A stretch of 5,373 nucleotides of DNA from G020351775 sp039588335. GTDB lineage: Bacteria > Gemmatimonadota > Gemmatimonadetes > Gemmatimonadales > GWC2-71-9. This document shows, piece by piece, positions 1 through 5,230 of this stretch. Below the pieces are notes generated by a model. The model had not been told where the DNA came from, did not search any database, and saw only the letters and a program-made list of their open reading frames with translations. Location: contig JBDGZZ010000283.1 of assembly GCA_039588335.1 (NCBI GenBank), forward strand, positions 1 through 5,373. Direction: 5' to 3'. The position numbers and the translations under genes are program-made. Position 1 is the stretch's first letter; each line of letters begins with the position of its first letter.

Positions 1-111
1 TGTGAAATCAGCGTCTGGCCGGTGTGCGGCGGTTTCTGCCCGCCGGGGCTTGAATGCGGTGAGATCGTCCCGGGGGTTCCCCTCTGCTTCTGTGTCCCTC
101 CCAACGGCTAA
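1..111 (+). CDS. C-terminal end of a Cys-rich protein (partial)
   Basis: Frame 1 is open from the window edge to a TAA at 109-111 and gives 36 residues with six cysteines. The core is CGGFCPPGLECGEIVPGVPL followed by CFCVPPNG, with spacing C-x7-C-x3-C-x5-C-x9-C-x-C counted from the first residue. Such dense, evenly spaced Cys at a C-terminus suggests a small disulfide-bonded module of an exported protein, since cytoplasmic proteins rarely carry this. The 5' part is outside the window, so the family cannot be named. It converges on the minus-strand protease with a 224-bp gap. A metal-binding Cys cluster is the alternative, but no CxxC knuckle pair is present. The stop codon and Cys spacing are seen directly; the secretion role is inferred. 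Confidence 0.6.
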   Translation, partial: CEISVWPVCGGFCPPGLECGEIVPGVPLCFCVPPNG

Positions 112-131
112 CGGTATCCGCTAATGAAACG

Positions 132-149
132 AGCGGCAGACATGCCGCC
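132..149 (-). terminator. Hairpin terminator between convergent genes
   Basis: GCGGCA (133-138) and TGCCGC (143-148) form a perfect 6-bp stem with a 4-nt loop. On the minus strand a G-U pair extends it to 7 bp, and it is followed by the T-rich stretch TCGTTTCATT. It lies about 190 bp past the protease stop and 21 bp past the + strand stop, so it could serve both transcripts; the T-rich tail favours the minus strand. The rest of 150-335 shows no gene I can support. Confidence 0.45.
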
Positions 150-335
150 TATATTCGACACGCCCCGGCTTCGGTCGGTATCCGGTCCGGCGCGATCGAA
201 ATCTGGACATCACGCGACATGCCCGCGCCGAGAAACGGTTTGCTGCTGCGGCCAGCGGATTTGGGCCAAACATGGATGTCCCGACCGTTCCCGACCAGGC
301 CGGTGTCAGCGGGGCAAGCCCGAGCCTGAGACGCT

Positions 336-3257
336 TCAGCAGAGGTGGACCACCAAGATGGTGATCGAATGGACAGCTGTGTTGCCATCGCTGTCAGTCA
401 CTTCGAGGGTGATGATGTGCGGTGTGGTCCTACAGCTACCGCCACTCAGCTTCGGGCTGATCGTCGAGCCGGTGCCCAGGTCACCATCCACACTCGACGT
501 CCACTTGAGGCTGGCGCCAGAGAGTTCGCCGTCCTCAGGATCTGTCCCCTCTCCCGTAATTGTGATCGGTTGTCCCAGCCCCACTGACTTGTTGTTGGCC
601 GGACTGGTGATTTGCGCGGTGGGAATTCCCGCGCCCGCCAGCACCTGAACGGGAATGCTGTCCTTGGCGACCGCGCCCTTGGCATCGACTGCTGTCAGCT
701 GAATGGTATGGGCCCCAGCACCTAAGGACAGCCAGATGTCGCTGCCCCATCCCAGATTGCCAGCGAGATTTGATTTCCAGGTTAGATTCCCATCGCGGAT
801 CGCTTCATCGGGATCGAAGCCCCAACCGCGCAAATTGATTTTCTGGCTGGTGTAGAAAGTCGTGCCACTGGCCGGATACGTAATTTTGGCGGTGGGTGGT
901 CGGTTGATGACATCGATGACGAGCCAATCACTAACACCTGTAGCGTCAAAAGCGTCCGTCGCCTGCGCGGCAACGACATGCATGCCCACGCTGAGTTCGG
1001 CAGCCGAGCAGCCAAGGCTGGGACTCAGTCCCTCCGCTGTACAAAGCTGGGTACCGGGGAAATCGTAAAAGGCCACCTTGCTGGGAAATTGGTTCGCGTA
1101 TAGCCCCGGGGCCCGGTCGGGGTCAATGACCTCGGCTTCGAAATAGATATTGACGTAGGGTACGGAATCACCATACGCAGGCTTGTTGATGGTGACCGTC
1201 GGCGGCTGGTTGGGATCGGCCCTTTCCACCGCGCGATAGGCGTCGACGTACCCCGTTGAGACTGTGGGATCCCAGCTGGCATTGGCTGTATTTTGGAGGA
1301 TATTTTGCACCTCCGTGTGGTCGATGTCCCCGTCGAGCATCTTCATCATCGCGCCAATGCCCGCCAGATAGGGAGATGCACAGCTGGTGCCGCCGAAGGT
1401 CTGCAGTTCGTCCTCGCCCACGTCGTTACTATCTTGCTTGGCGCTATCGCGGGTGACCGTTGATTTGATTCCGGCGGGCGCCCACATATCGACGCCATCT
1501 CCCCAATTGGAATAGGATTGGGCCACGCCGAGCTTGTCGATCGCGCCAACGCAGATGACGCCATCAACGCGGCAGGGATACAGCGCGGTGCCGCTGATAT
1601 CCTTGCCTTTGGGAGTTTCGTTTCCTGCTGCGGCGAACGAAATCACGCCGCGATCGCGCGCCCTACGGAGCATCCTTTTGAAGTAGTTGCCACTGTCAAA
1701 CAAATCGCACAGCGATCCGCATTCAAAGCCAAGGCTTATGTTGATCACATCGGAGTGGTTGTAAATCGCCCAGTACACAGCAGTGGCGACGGTATAGACG
1801 TCGGCACTCACTTTGATCAAAAGCGGCCGAATGTCCCCGCCGCTGGTACCAGCAGTGCCAAAGAGATTGCGCGAGTAACCACAGCAGGCCCCAAACGTGA
1901 GCTGTCCGTGCCAACAATTGTTGCAATTGGGAAAACTATTGCCCGCGCCACCAGCGTACCAATCGTCATTGACCAAATTCAGCTGCGGCGGTTTACTGCC
2001 TGTATAATAATAGTCCAGGTTACCGTTCATCGGCACGCCTGTGGTCTCATCGAGGTCAAACCCCTCGTCAATCACCGCCACCCTCACCGGATAATAAGGC
2101 ACCGTGGGCGGATATCCCTTGTACCTGAGATATTGCCAGGCGCGAACAACGCCCACCGATAGCCCTTGGTCGCCAGGGGTCGCCGGGTCGTCGTCTTCGG
2201 TCATCCACCACCATTTAGCCGCGTCAATATAGTTGCCACCGCCAAGCGGGTGCTCGCATACCGTGCACGACTGCGCCAATTCCATGATGAAGTTGGCCCC
2301 GGCCTGCTGATCTTGCTCCCGGGCAATCGTCGCAACCAACCGGGCGGCGTCTTCTGACGAAAAATACCACTGCCCGCGAACGCCAGCGGCCTCCATGTTC
2401 GGGGCAAAATCGTCGAGTGGTGATCGGGCCGGATCAATCTTGATCAGGACCCAACCGGTTGAGCTCGGGAGATCCGCCGGCGGCACCTCCCCCTCCGTGA
2501 GTCGCGCCGTACCGTCGCGCAGCACGCTGCCCCCGTAGCGAAGGAGAAAATCATTGAGCTCGGACTGGCTTGACGGATGCAGGATCACTTCATCGACGAC
2601 AAATTCTTCCGCCGCGCCATCCGGTCCAATGGCGACAGCGATGGTTCGTGGGGATCCGCCGTTCAACCCAGGCAGGGCGTCTTTGCTGGGGACAACACTG
2701 TCATCGATGGCGTAGGCGAAGTGGTTGGCAATCAAGATATCGATCAGCTCGCGCACCCAGAGCTGGTCGGGACAGTCGATGATCCAGTCGTCCAGATCAG
2801 CCTGAGGTGGACACCCGTCCACCCGCGTGCGCAGGTGCTCCAGGGTCTTCAGTGCCTTGGCGATTTGGCCGGCCAGGATATATCGCTCGGCGTTTCGCAG
2901 CTGGCTGGTCAGGGCCGTGCGATGGCCGCGACCTTTGCTCTTGAATACATCTCGCCGAAGCGTGCCCAGCGCAGCAGCCAACACAGTGGGGTCGCCGCCG
3001 TCGATGATACCGTCCCCATCGCTGTCCGGATTGAGTGGGTCCGTGCCCAGCAGCGCTTCTTCGTCATTGGTCAGCCCGTCGTCGTCATCGTCCGCGCTCG
3101 CCCCATTGCTCGCGTGGGCGAGACCCATGCGACCCAGTTGGCCGGGCGCATCCGCAGCAAACTGCCCCACCACGCCGGATACCATCAACAACCCGACGTA
3201 ACAGAACAAGATCGCCAGGCTGATGAATACGATTCGATTCAACCCCCGTCTCCTCAT
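336..3257 (-). CDS. Secreted S8 family (subtilisin-like) serine protease with Ca-binding and Ig-like modules
   Basis: A 973-residue exported peptidase expected to cleave proteins outside the cytoplasm. In order: Arg-rich start and hydrophobic segment 9-30 (signal peptide or anchor); acidic thrombospondin-3-like motif (DDDDDGLTNDEE 56-67, DSDGDGIIDG 78-87); helical FIMAH-like stretch about 102-181; an unrecognised prodomain-like stretch to about 380; subtilase domain about 385-679; then three beta-sandwich repeats beginning PPTVTI (685), PPTAKI (787) and IPTAQI (878). The catalytic set is complete: Asp397 in VAVIDEG, His450 in WHGQ, oxyanion Asn546 in AAGN, Ser625 in GTSCASP. The His box is HGQ rather than the usual HGT, and Cys626 sits where subtilisins have Met. 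Sixteen other cysteines of the exported part form eight close pairs. An in-frame ATG at 3290 exists, but the start at 3257 has an ideal ribosome site and places the Arg cluster next to the hydrophobic core. The substrate is unknown. Confidence 0.95.
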   Translation of the reverse strand: MRRRGLNRIVFISLAILFCYVGLLMVSGVVGQFAADAPGQLGRMGLAHASNGASADDDDDGLTNDEEALLGTDPLNPDSDGDGIIDGGDPTVLAAALGTLRRDVFKSKGRGHRTALTSQLRNAERYILAGQIAKALKTLEHLRTRVDGCPPQADLDDWIIDCPDQLWVRELIDILIANHFAYAIDDSVVPSKDALPGLNGGSPRTIAVAIGPDGAAEEFVVDEVILHPSSQSELNDFLLRYGGSVLRDGTARLTEGEVPPADLPSSTGWVLIKIDPARSPLDDFAPNMEAAGVRGQWYFSSEDAARLVATIAREQDQQAGANFIMELAQSCTVCEHPLGGGNYIDAAKWWWMTEDDDPATPGDQGLSVGVVRAWQYLRYKGYPPTVPYYPVRVAVIDEGFDLDETTGVPMNGNLDYYYTGSKPPQLNLVNDDWYAGGAGNSFPNCNNCWHGQLTFGACCGYSRNLFGTAGTSGGDIRPLLIKVSADVYTVATAVYWAIYNHSDVINISLGFECGSLCDLFDSGNYFKRMLRRARDRGVISFAAAGNETPKGKDISGTALYPCRVDGVICVGAIDKLGVAQSYSNWGDGVDMWAPAGIKSTVTRDSAKQDSNDVGEDELQTFGGTSCASPYLAGIGAMMKMLDGDIDHTEVQNILQNTANASWDPTVSTGYVDAYRAVERADPNQPPTVTINKPAYGDSVPYVNIYFEAEVIDPDRAPGLYANQFPSKVAFYDFPGTQLCTAEGLSPSLGCSAAELSVGMHVVAAQATDAFDATGVSDWLVIDVINRPPTAKITYPASGTTFYTSQKINLRGWGFDPDEAIRDGNLTWKSNLAGNLGWGSDIWLSLGAGAHTIQLTAVDAKGAVAKDSIPVQVLAGAGIPTAQITSPANNKSVGLGQPITITGEGTDPEDGELSGASLKWTSSVDGDLGTGSTISPKLSGGSCRTTPHIITLEVTDSDGNTAVHSITILVVHLC

Positions 3258-3262
3258 GTTCC

Positions 3263-3268
3263 CCTCCT
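3263..3268 (-). promoter_or_regulatory. Ribosome binding site of the protease; decides the start
   Basis: On the minus strand AGGAGG is followed by GGAAC and then ATG at 3257, a 5-nt spacing. The upstream in-frame ATG at 3290 has no comparable site, and its 11 extra codons would read through this sequence. The protein therefore begins MRRRGLNRIVF, a standard export-signal start. Confidence 0.8.
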
Positions 3269-3282
3269 CTCTCCGGGCGAGC

Positions 3283-3297
3283 ATCGACACGGTCGAT
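3283..3297. repeat. 15-bp dyad in the protease leader
   Basis: ATCGAC and GTCGAT form a 6-bp perfect inverted repeat around the 3-nt centre ACG. It lies 15 bp upstream of the protease ribosome site, between the small secreted ORF and the protease. The size suits a dimeric repressor operator or a small leader hairpin. No promoter could be assigned next to it, so the role is open. Confidence 0.3.
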
Positions 3298-3305
3298 ATT
3301 CGCCG

Positions 3306-3686
3306 TCAAGCCCTTGAAGATACGGCCGCGATCTCCCTGTCCTCTTTACATCTCCGCATCGCTATGTCACGGATCAACGGGTTGTGAGAATGTTGATTGG
3401 CGACTACCCAGTTTCCCTTTTGGGTGCATTGCGTGATGTGAGGACCAGTGGGGATGACGCCGGTTATGGATCGCTTCGCCGCGCCGCCGTCCCGTGTGAT
3501 GCGCTGAGTGCCGTCTGTGGAATGTGTGAGAAGGTTGGTGCCAGTAACTGGGCCGGAGCTGTATTGCCCGCTGAACGTGCCGCGTTCGACGGAATACGTG
3601 ATCGTGACCTGCATGGCACGCGCCAGCGGTGCGGCGGCAATAGTCGCAACGACTGCGCACGCGGTCGCCGACGGTAGATGGCTCAT
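3306..3686 (-). CDS. Possible small secreted beta-rich protein (126 aa)
   Basis: From the ATG at 3686 the protein begins MSHLPSATACAVVATIAAAP and then LARA, which resembles a signal peptide ending in an A-x-A cleavage site, although the N-terminus lacks Lys or Arg. The following MQVTITYSVERGTFSGQYSS and GPVTGTN alternate like beta strands and recall the short extracellular beta proteins (some with PEP-CTERM sorting tags) of planctomycetes. No such tag is present, and the last 20 or so residues (RRCKEDREIAAVSSRA) look unlike a folded end, so the 3' part may be frameshifted. It is 48 bp upstream of the protease on the same strand, so co-transcription is possible. The ribosome site is weak (GGGACGAGA). 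The frame remains open upstream to a TTG at 4085, but that longer version has no ribosome site and was not used. I do not recognise a family. Confidence 0.4.
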   Translation of the reverse strand: MSHLPSATACAVVATIAAAPLARAMQVTITYSVERGTFSGQYSSGPVTGTNLLTHSTDGTQRITRDGGAAKRSITGVIPTGPHITQCTQKGNWVVANQHSHNPLIRDIAMRRCKEDREIAAVSSRA

Positions 3687-3720
3687 CAAGATCTCGTCCC
3701 GATCTAGCCGTGTCCAGTTG

Positions 3721-3748
3721 CGCCAAGCGACGCACATCCTCCTTGGCG
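3721..3748 (-). promoter_or_regulatory. Hairpin enclosing a Shine-Dalgarno-like site
   Basis: CGCCAAG (3721-3727 complement side) and CTTGGCG (3742-3748) are a 7-bp perfect inverted repeat with a 14-nt loop. On the minus strand the structure overlaps AAGGAGG (3738-3744), which abuts an ATG at 3737 in frame with the 126-aa ORF. The zero spacing makes that ATG unlikely as a start, but a folded leader 35 nt upstream of the 3686 start could influence its translation. Confidence 0.25.
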
Positions 3749-4102
3749 GACCGAACAGGTCGGGCGCGCCGGTCGTGCCGGCGTCGATCTGAATGAGAAG
3801 AAAGACACCCAGGAGGGCGACGCACGAGCCAATTTCGCTCCCGAACCTATACACATGCAAGTTTTGTTCCGAAGCGTCGAAGGGACCAGACTCCTTTGAA
3901 TTCGCGCACTTAGAATTGGAGGCAGAACAGGTGCCCTGCTCAGGAAAGAAGAGTTGTTCCACAGACACGGAAAAGTATTTCCCCGCGTGAGAACCACGCA
4001 CCCAAATGGATTTACACGCAAATGTGATGGCTCGCTTCCACTGAACAGCGTTCACCGGACCCGAAACCGGGCTTGATCCGCCCAACGACAGCGTGTGGGT
4101 GC
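3749..4102. other. Stretch without a supported gene
   Basis: An open frame crosses this stretch on the minus strand from a TTG at 4085, with one hydrophobic segment (GSCVALLGVFLLIQI), but it has no ribosome site, and neighbouring frames are equally open. The DNA is visibly less GC-rich around 3840-4030 than the flanks, as expected of a promoter-bearing leader for the minus-strand genes. The best -10-like string is TATAGG near 3848 on the minus strand, without a convincing -35, so no promoter is claimed. Confidence 0.4.
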
Positions 4103-4130
4103 AGGATAAGCGTAAGTCCTCGCTTATTCT
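4103..4130. repeat. Strong 10-bp-stem hairpin
   Basis: AGGATAAGCG (4103-4112) and CGCTTATTCT (4121-4130) pair over 10 positions with a single G-T/G-U pair and an 8-nt loop (TAAGTCCT). Neither strand shows a T-run after it, so a simple intrinsic terminator is not indicated. It lies at the left edge of the gene-poor region, upstream of all minus-strand genes. It may be an operator, a protein-recognised hairpin, or a remnant mobile-element end. Confidence 0.5.
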
Positions 4131-4262
4131 CGCGGAATCGGCCGCACTGGGTCAATCACCTGATTTTTCTCAGGCTTCCTGGGACTTGAGGTCGCGCACG
4201 AGGGTGACCGTGCCCGGGTTCCGGACGGCCCGCCTTCTCGAATCGCCATCGCATGCGAGTCA

Positions 4263-4290
4263 GGGCGGGGGGCGGGGCGTCCCAGGCGGG
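4263..4290 (+). repeat. G-tract cluster (possible G-quadruplex)
   Basis: Four G-runs of 3, 6, 4 and 3 bases lie on the + strand, separated by C, C and a 10-base spacer. This meets the loose pattern for an intramolecular quadruplex. It falls about 30 bp upstream of a Shine-Dalgarno-like AAGGAGG at 4318-4324. Confidence 0.3.
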
Positions 4291-4333
4291 CGGTGTGAGC
4301 TACTCCAGCTCGCATTGAAGGAGGCACACGAAC

Positions 4334-4567
4334 GTGTCTACCTTCCGTAGGATTTCAATCCGCGAGAGAGCCCTCTTTTTCCGCCGCGAAGGGCCTGTGT
4401 GGAGGGTGGGGTGGGGGGTCCGGTGCTCTCACACCTCCCCTATACCCCCCTGCAACCGCGCAACTCCGCAACACCCCCAAGACTTGGACGGGAGTGGACG
4501 TTCTCGGACATCGACGAACAGCCTGCGCTGTCTCAAGGGGTGCGGTTGCGCGGGTTTCGAGGGGTAA
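4334..4567 (+). CDS. Doubtful 77-aa ORF with a good ribosome site
   Basis: AAGGAGG at 4318-4324 is followed after 9 nt by a GTG at 4334, the best translation-start signal of the gene-poor region. The first 25 residues (start then STFRRISIRERALFFRREGP) are basic and look protein-like. After the G- and C-tracts at 4401-4450 the product becomes Ser/Pro/Cys-rich and unconvincing, while the +3 frame reads GREWTFSDIDEQPALSQGVR, which looks more natural. The ORF may be the start of a gene broken by a frameshift near the G/C tracts, or chance. No family is recognised. Confidence 0.2.
   Translation: MSTFRRISIRERALFFRREGPVWRVGWGVRCSHTSPIPPCNRATPQHPQDLDGSGRSRTSTNSLRCLKGCGCAGFEG
4401..4450. repeat. G-tract block followed by C-tract block
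   Basis: On the + strand, runs of 3, 4 and 6 G (4404-4418) are followed after 18 nt by runs of 4 and 6 C (4437-4450). Between them GGTG (4422-4425) and CACC (4432-4435) can pair. The two blocks could fold as an imperfect GC hairpin. The sequence interrupts the doubtful 77-aa ORF and is a likely place for polymerase or sequencing slippage. Confidence 0.35.
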
Positions 4568-4600
4568 ACAGGGGAGCCTCTCGGCCCCCGACCGGCTCGG

Positions 4601-4758
4601 CTACCGACGGGCCCTGCGAAGGTGCCGCCGGAGGACCGCTCTCACGTAGACGCCGACCGTCTGGCCGTTCAACCTCGCCAGCTCCCGAAGATCGGCCAGC
4701 TCTCCCGCAGCTCTTCGACAGGCACCGGTCGAGGGGAGAGGAATCGAGGTAGGCGCAC
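4601..4758 (-). pseudogene. Ribbon-helix-helix-like DNA-binding remnant, apparently frameshifted
   Basis: The minus strand reads ELADLRELARLNGQTVGVYV then RAVLRRHLRRARR and stops at 4601. This fits the helix-turn-helix half of ribbon-helix-helix (CopG/Arc-type) repressors: L-x-x-L-A-x-x-x-G-x-[TS]-V-x-x-x-V-R-x-x-L-x-x-x-L. The usual N-terminal beta strand is missing in this frame, but the neighbouring frame just upstream reads RPVPVEELRE. Joining the two frames near 4700 gives a continuous RHH-like protein. The junction contains near-repeats (CGGGAGAGCTGG, CGGGAGCTGG) where slippage is easy. The outer start at GTG 4758 is a guess; an unshifted reading from GTG 4804 (67 aa) is the alternative. 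Such small regulators often sit at the ends of integrative elements, which fits the tRNA fragment 130 bp away. The family match is by pattern only. Confidence 0.35.
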
Positions 4759-4775
4759 TGCCGCTCGGAAGAGAG

Positions 4776-4801
4776 GGGCCGTAGAAGGGCCGTGGGGCCG
4801 T
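4776..4801 (+). repeat. Three direct copies of GGGCCGT
   Basis: GGGCCGT occurs at 4776-4782, 4787-4793 and 4795-4801, offset by 11 and 8 bp. It sits 85-110 bp to the left of the tRNA fragment, the side where arm-type recombinase or accessory-protein sites would be expected. Confidence 0.4.
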
Positions 4802-4840
4802 CACCAGTGCAGTCCAGTGCCGCCCCCTGCCGCCCCTTGC
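4801..4840 (+). repeat. Four 10-bp units in two similar pairs
   Basis: The stretch divides into tcaccagtgc, agtccagtgc, cgccccctgc and cgccccttgc. The first two share CCAGTGC at 10-bp spacing, and the last two differ by one base. A 10-bp period places each copy on the same face of the helix, a common layout for cooperative protein binding. Confidence 0.45.
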
Positions 4841-4848
4841 AAGGCAGG
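4826..4848. repeat. Inverted repeat with palindromic centre
   Basis: CCTGCC (4826-4831) and GGCAGG (4843-4848) are inverted copies, and the 8-bp palindrome CTTGCAAG (4836-4843) lies inside the same span. It overlaps the last 10-bp units and ends 38 bp before the tRNA fragment. Confidence 0.35.
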
Positions 4849-4863
4849 AGACGTAAGTAGGCG

Positions 4864-5058
4864 TCACTTCTTGCCCTTCCGTGATTCTTCGAACCTGAGG
4901 GTCGGGGGTTCGAATCCCTCCCGGCGTGCCAGTCTTTCCGAGCACTTGCGCAATACCCGCGGCGGAGAACTGCGCCGATGTGCAGCCAAAGTACAGCCAA
5001 GCTTGGTGAGTTTCGGCTTTGCCACGTTTGAGCCGTCGGCCGATGTCTTCTTCTCCAT
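4864..5058 (-). CDS. Small ORF (64 aa) running antisense into the tRNA fragment
   Basis: AGGAG at 5067-5071, 8 nt before the ATG at 5058, is a proper ribosome site. The product starts MEKKTSADGSNVAKPKLTKL and is Lys-rich. Its last 22 or so residues (REGFEPPTLRFEE and on) are the antisense translation of the tRNA 3' half, a phrase known from many database proteins that are artefacts of tRNA-derived att sites. All three minus-strand frames stay open here, so openness is weak evidence. Codons 6-10 form one arm of a 15-bp inverted repeat. It may be the start of a gene cut by element insertion, a genuine element-end peptide, or chance; no family is recognised. Confidence 0.3.
   Translation of the reverse strand: MEKKTSADGSNVAKPKLTKLGCTLAAHRRSSPPRVLRKCSERLARREGFEPPTLRFEESRKGKK
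4887..4931 (+). pseudogene. 3' half of a tRNA gene (Arg-UCG-like); probable integration (att) site
   Basis: The 45 bp fit positions 32-76 of a tRNA. Anticodon loop CTTCGAA (4887-4893) has U33, anticodon TCG and A37; 3' anticodon strand CCTGA (4894-4898); variable loop GGGTC; T-stem GGGGG/CCCTC around TTCGAAT (4909-4915); acceptor strand CCGGCGT (4921-4927); discriminator G; encoded CCA at 4929-4931. The 5' half is absent: TGATT (4882-4886) cannot pair with CCTGA, and no D-arm or matching ACGCCGG lies upstream. Break points in the anticodon loop are a known crossover position for tyrosine recombinases that integrate in tRNA genes. The fragment is therefore most likely the attR-type copy left at an element's far end, with the element to its left. 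Confidence 0.75.
4983..5000 (+). repeat. CAGCCAA direct repeat, 11-bp spacing
   Basis: CAGCCAA occurs at 4983-4989 and 4994-5000, one helical turn apart. The second copy runs into the 10-bp palindrome CCAAGCTTGG (4997-5006). It is 52 bp to the right of the tRNA fragment. Confidence 0.35.
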
Positions 5059-5135
5059 GGTCCCTTCTCCTTTCGGAGCCTGGAACCCTCTCTTGAATCA
5101 TGGGCCCAATCTGTCCAAACTCGGCCGACGGCTCA
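5029..5135. repeat. 15-bp perfect inverted repeat, 77-bp spacer
   Basis: TGAGCCGTCGGCCGA (5029-5043) and its exact reverse complement TCGGCCGACGGCTCA (5121-5135) flank the ribosome site and start codon of the 64-aa ORF. Each arm contains the 8-bp palindrome TCGGCCGA. A perfect 15-bp match this close is very unlikely by chance in 5.4 kb, even at high GC. Confidence 0.7.
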
Positions 5136-5183
5136 CACCCTGACGCAGAGCACACCTGCGGGTCCGACGCGCGGTCCTTCGGA

Positions 5184-5215
5184 GGCGGGCCCGGACACCC
5201 GTCCGTGAACCCGCC
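5184..5215 (-). terminator. Nested GC-rich hairpin after the right-hand gene
   Basis: The outer stem is GGCGGG (5184-5189) with CCCGCC (5210-5215). The inner stem is CGGAC (5192-5196) with GTCCG (5201-5205) around a 4-nt loop. It starts 15 bp past the stop of the minus-strand gene at 5231. A competing stem pairs CCCGC (5210-5214) with GCGGG (5221-5225). No T-run follows, so it may be a Rho-assisted or GC-type terminator, or a 3'-end stabiliser. Confidence 0.45.
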
Positions 5216-5230
5216 CTCTCGCGGGCTGCT

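Noticed and set aside
149..388. 79-residue minus-strand frame past the protease stop
   Set aside because: It overlaps the protease end, has no start signal and has an unlikely composition.
1518..2162. 214-residue open frame on the + strand
   Set aside because: It lies wholly antisense to the protease catalytic domain, whose motifs prove the minus-strand frame.
3258..3290. Protease start at the first ATG
   Set aside because: The AGGAGG ribosome site lies inside these codons and serves the ATG at 3257.
2577..3317. 246-residue open frame on the + strand
   Set aside because: It is antisense to the protease N-terminal half, with no ribosome site or recognisable domain.
3840..3870. Promoter with TATAGG as -10 on the minus strand
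   Set aside because: No -35 hexamer better than three matches occurs at 16-18 bp.
3306..4085. Longer 259-residue version of the upstream small protein
   Set aside because: It begins with TTG without a ribosome site, and an export signal would lie in its middle at residue 134.
4159..4174. CCTGA-TTTTTC-TCAGG as a terminator
   Set aside because: The stem is only 5 bp, the T-run is in the loop instead of after the stem, and no gene ends nearby.
4815..4931. Intact tRNA gene ending at 4931
   Set aside because: The 5' anticodon strand does not pair, and no D-arm or 5' acceptor strand (ACGCCGG) is found upstream; only the 3' half exists.
4601..5155. 184-residue minus-strand protein
   Set aside because: It reads through the tRNA fragment (GGIRTPDPQV) and repeats; only its last 33 residues look protein-like and are treated separately.
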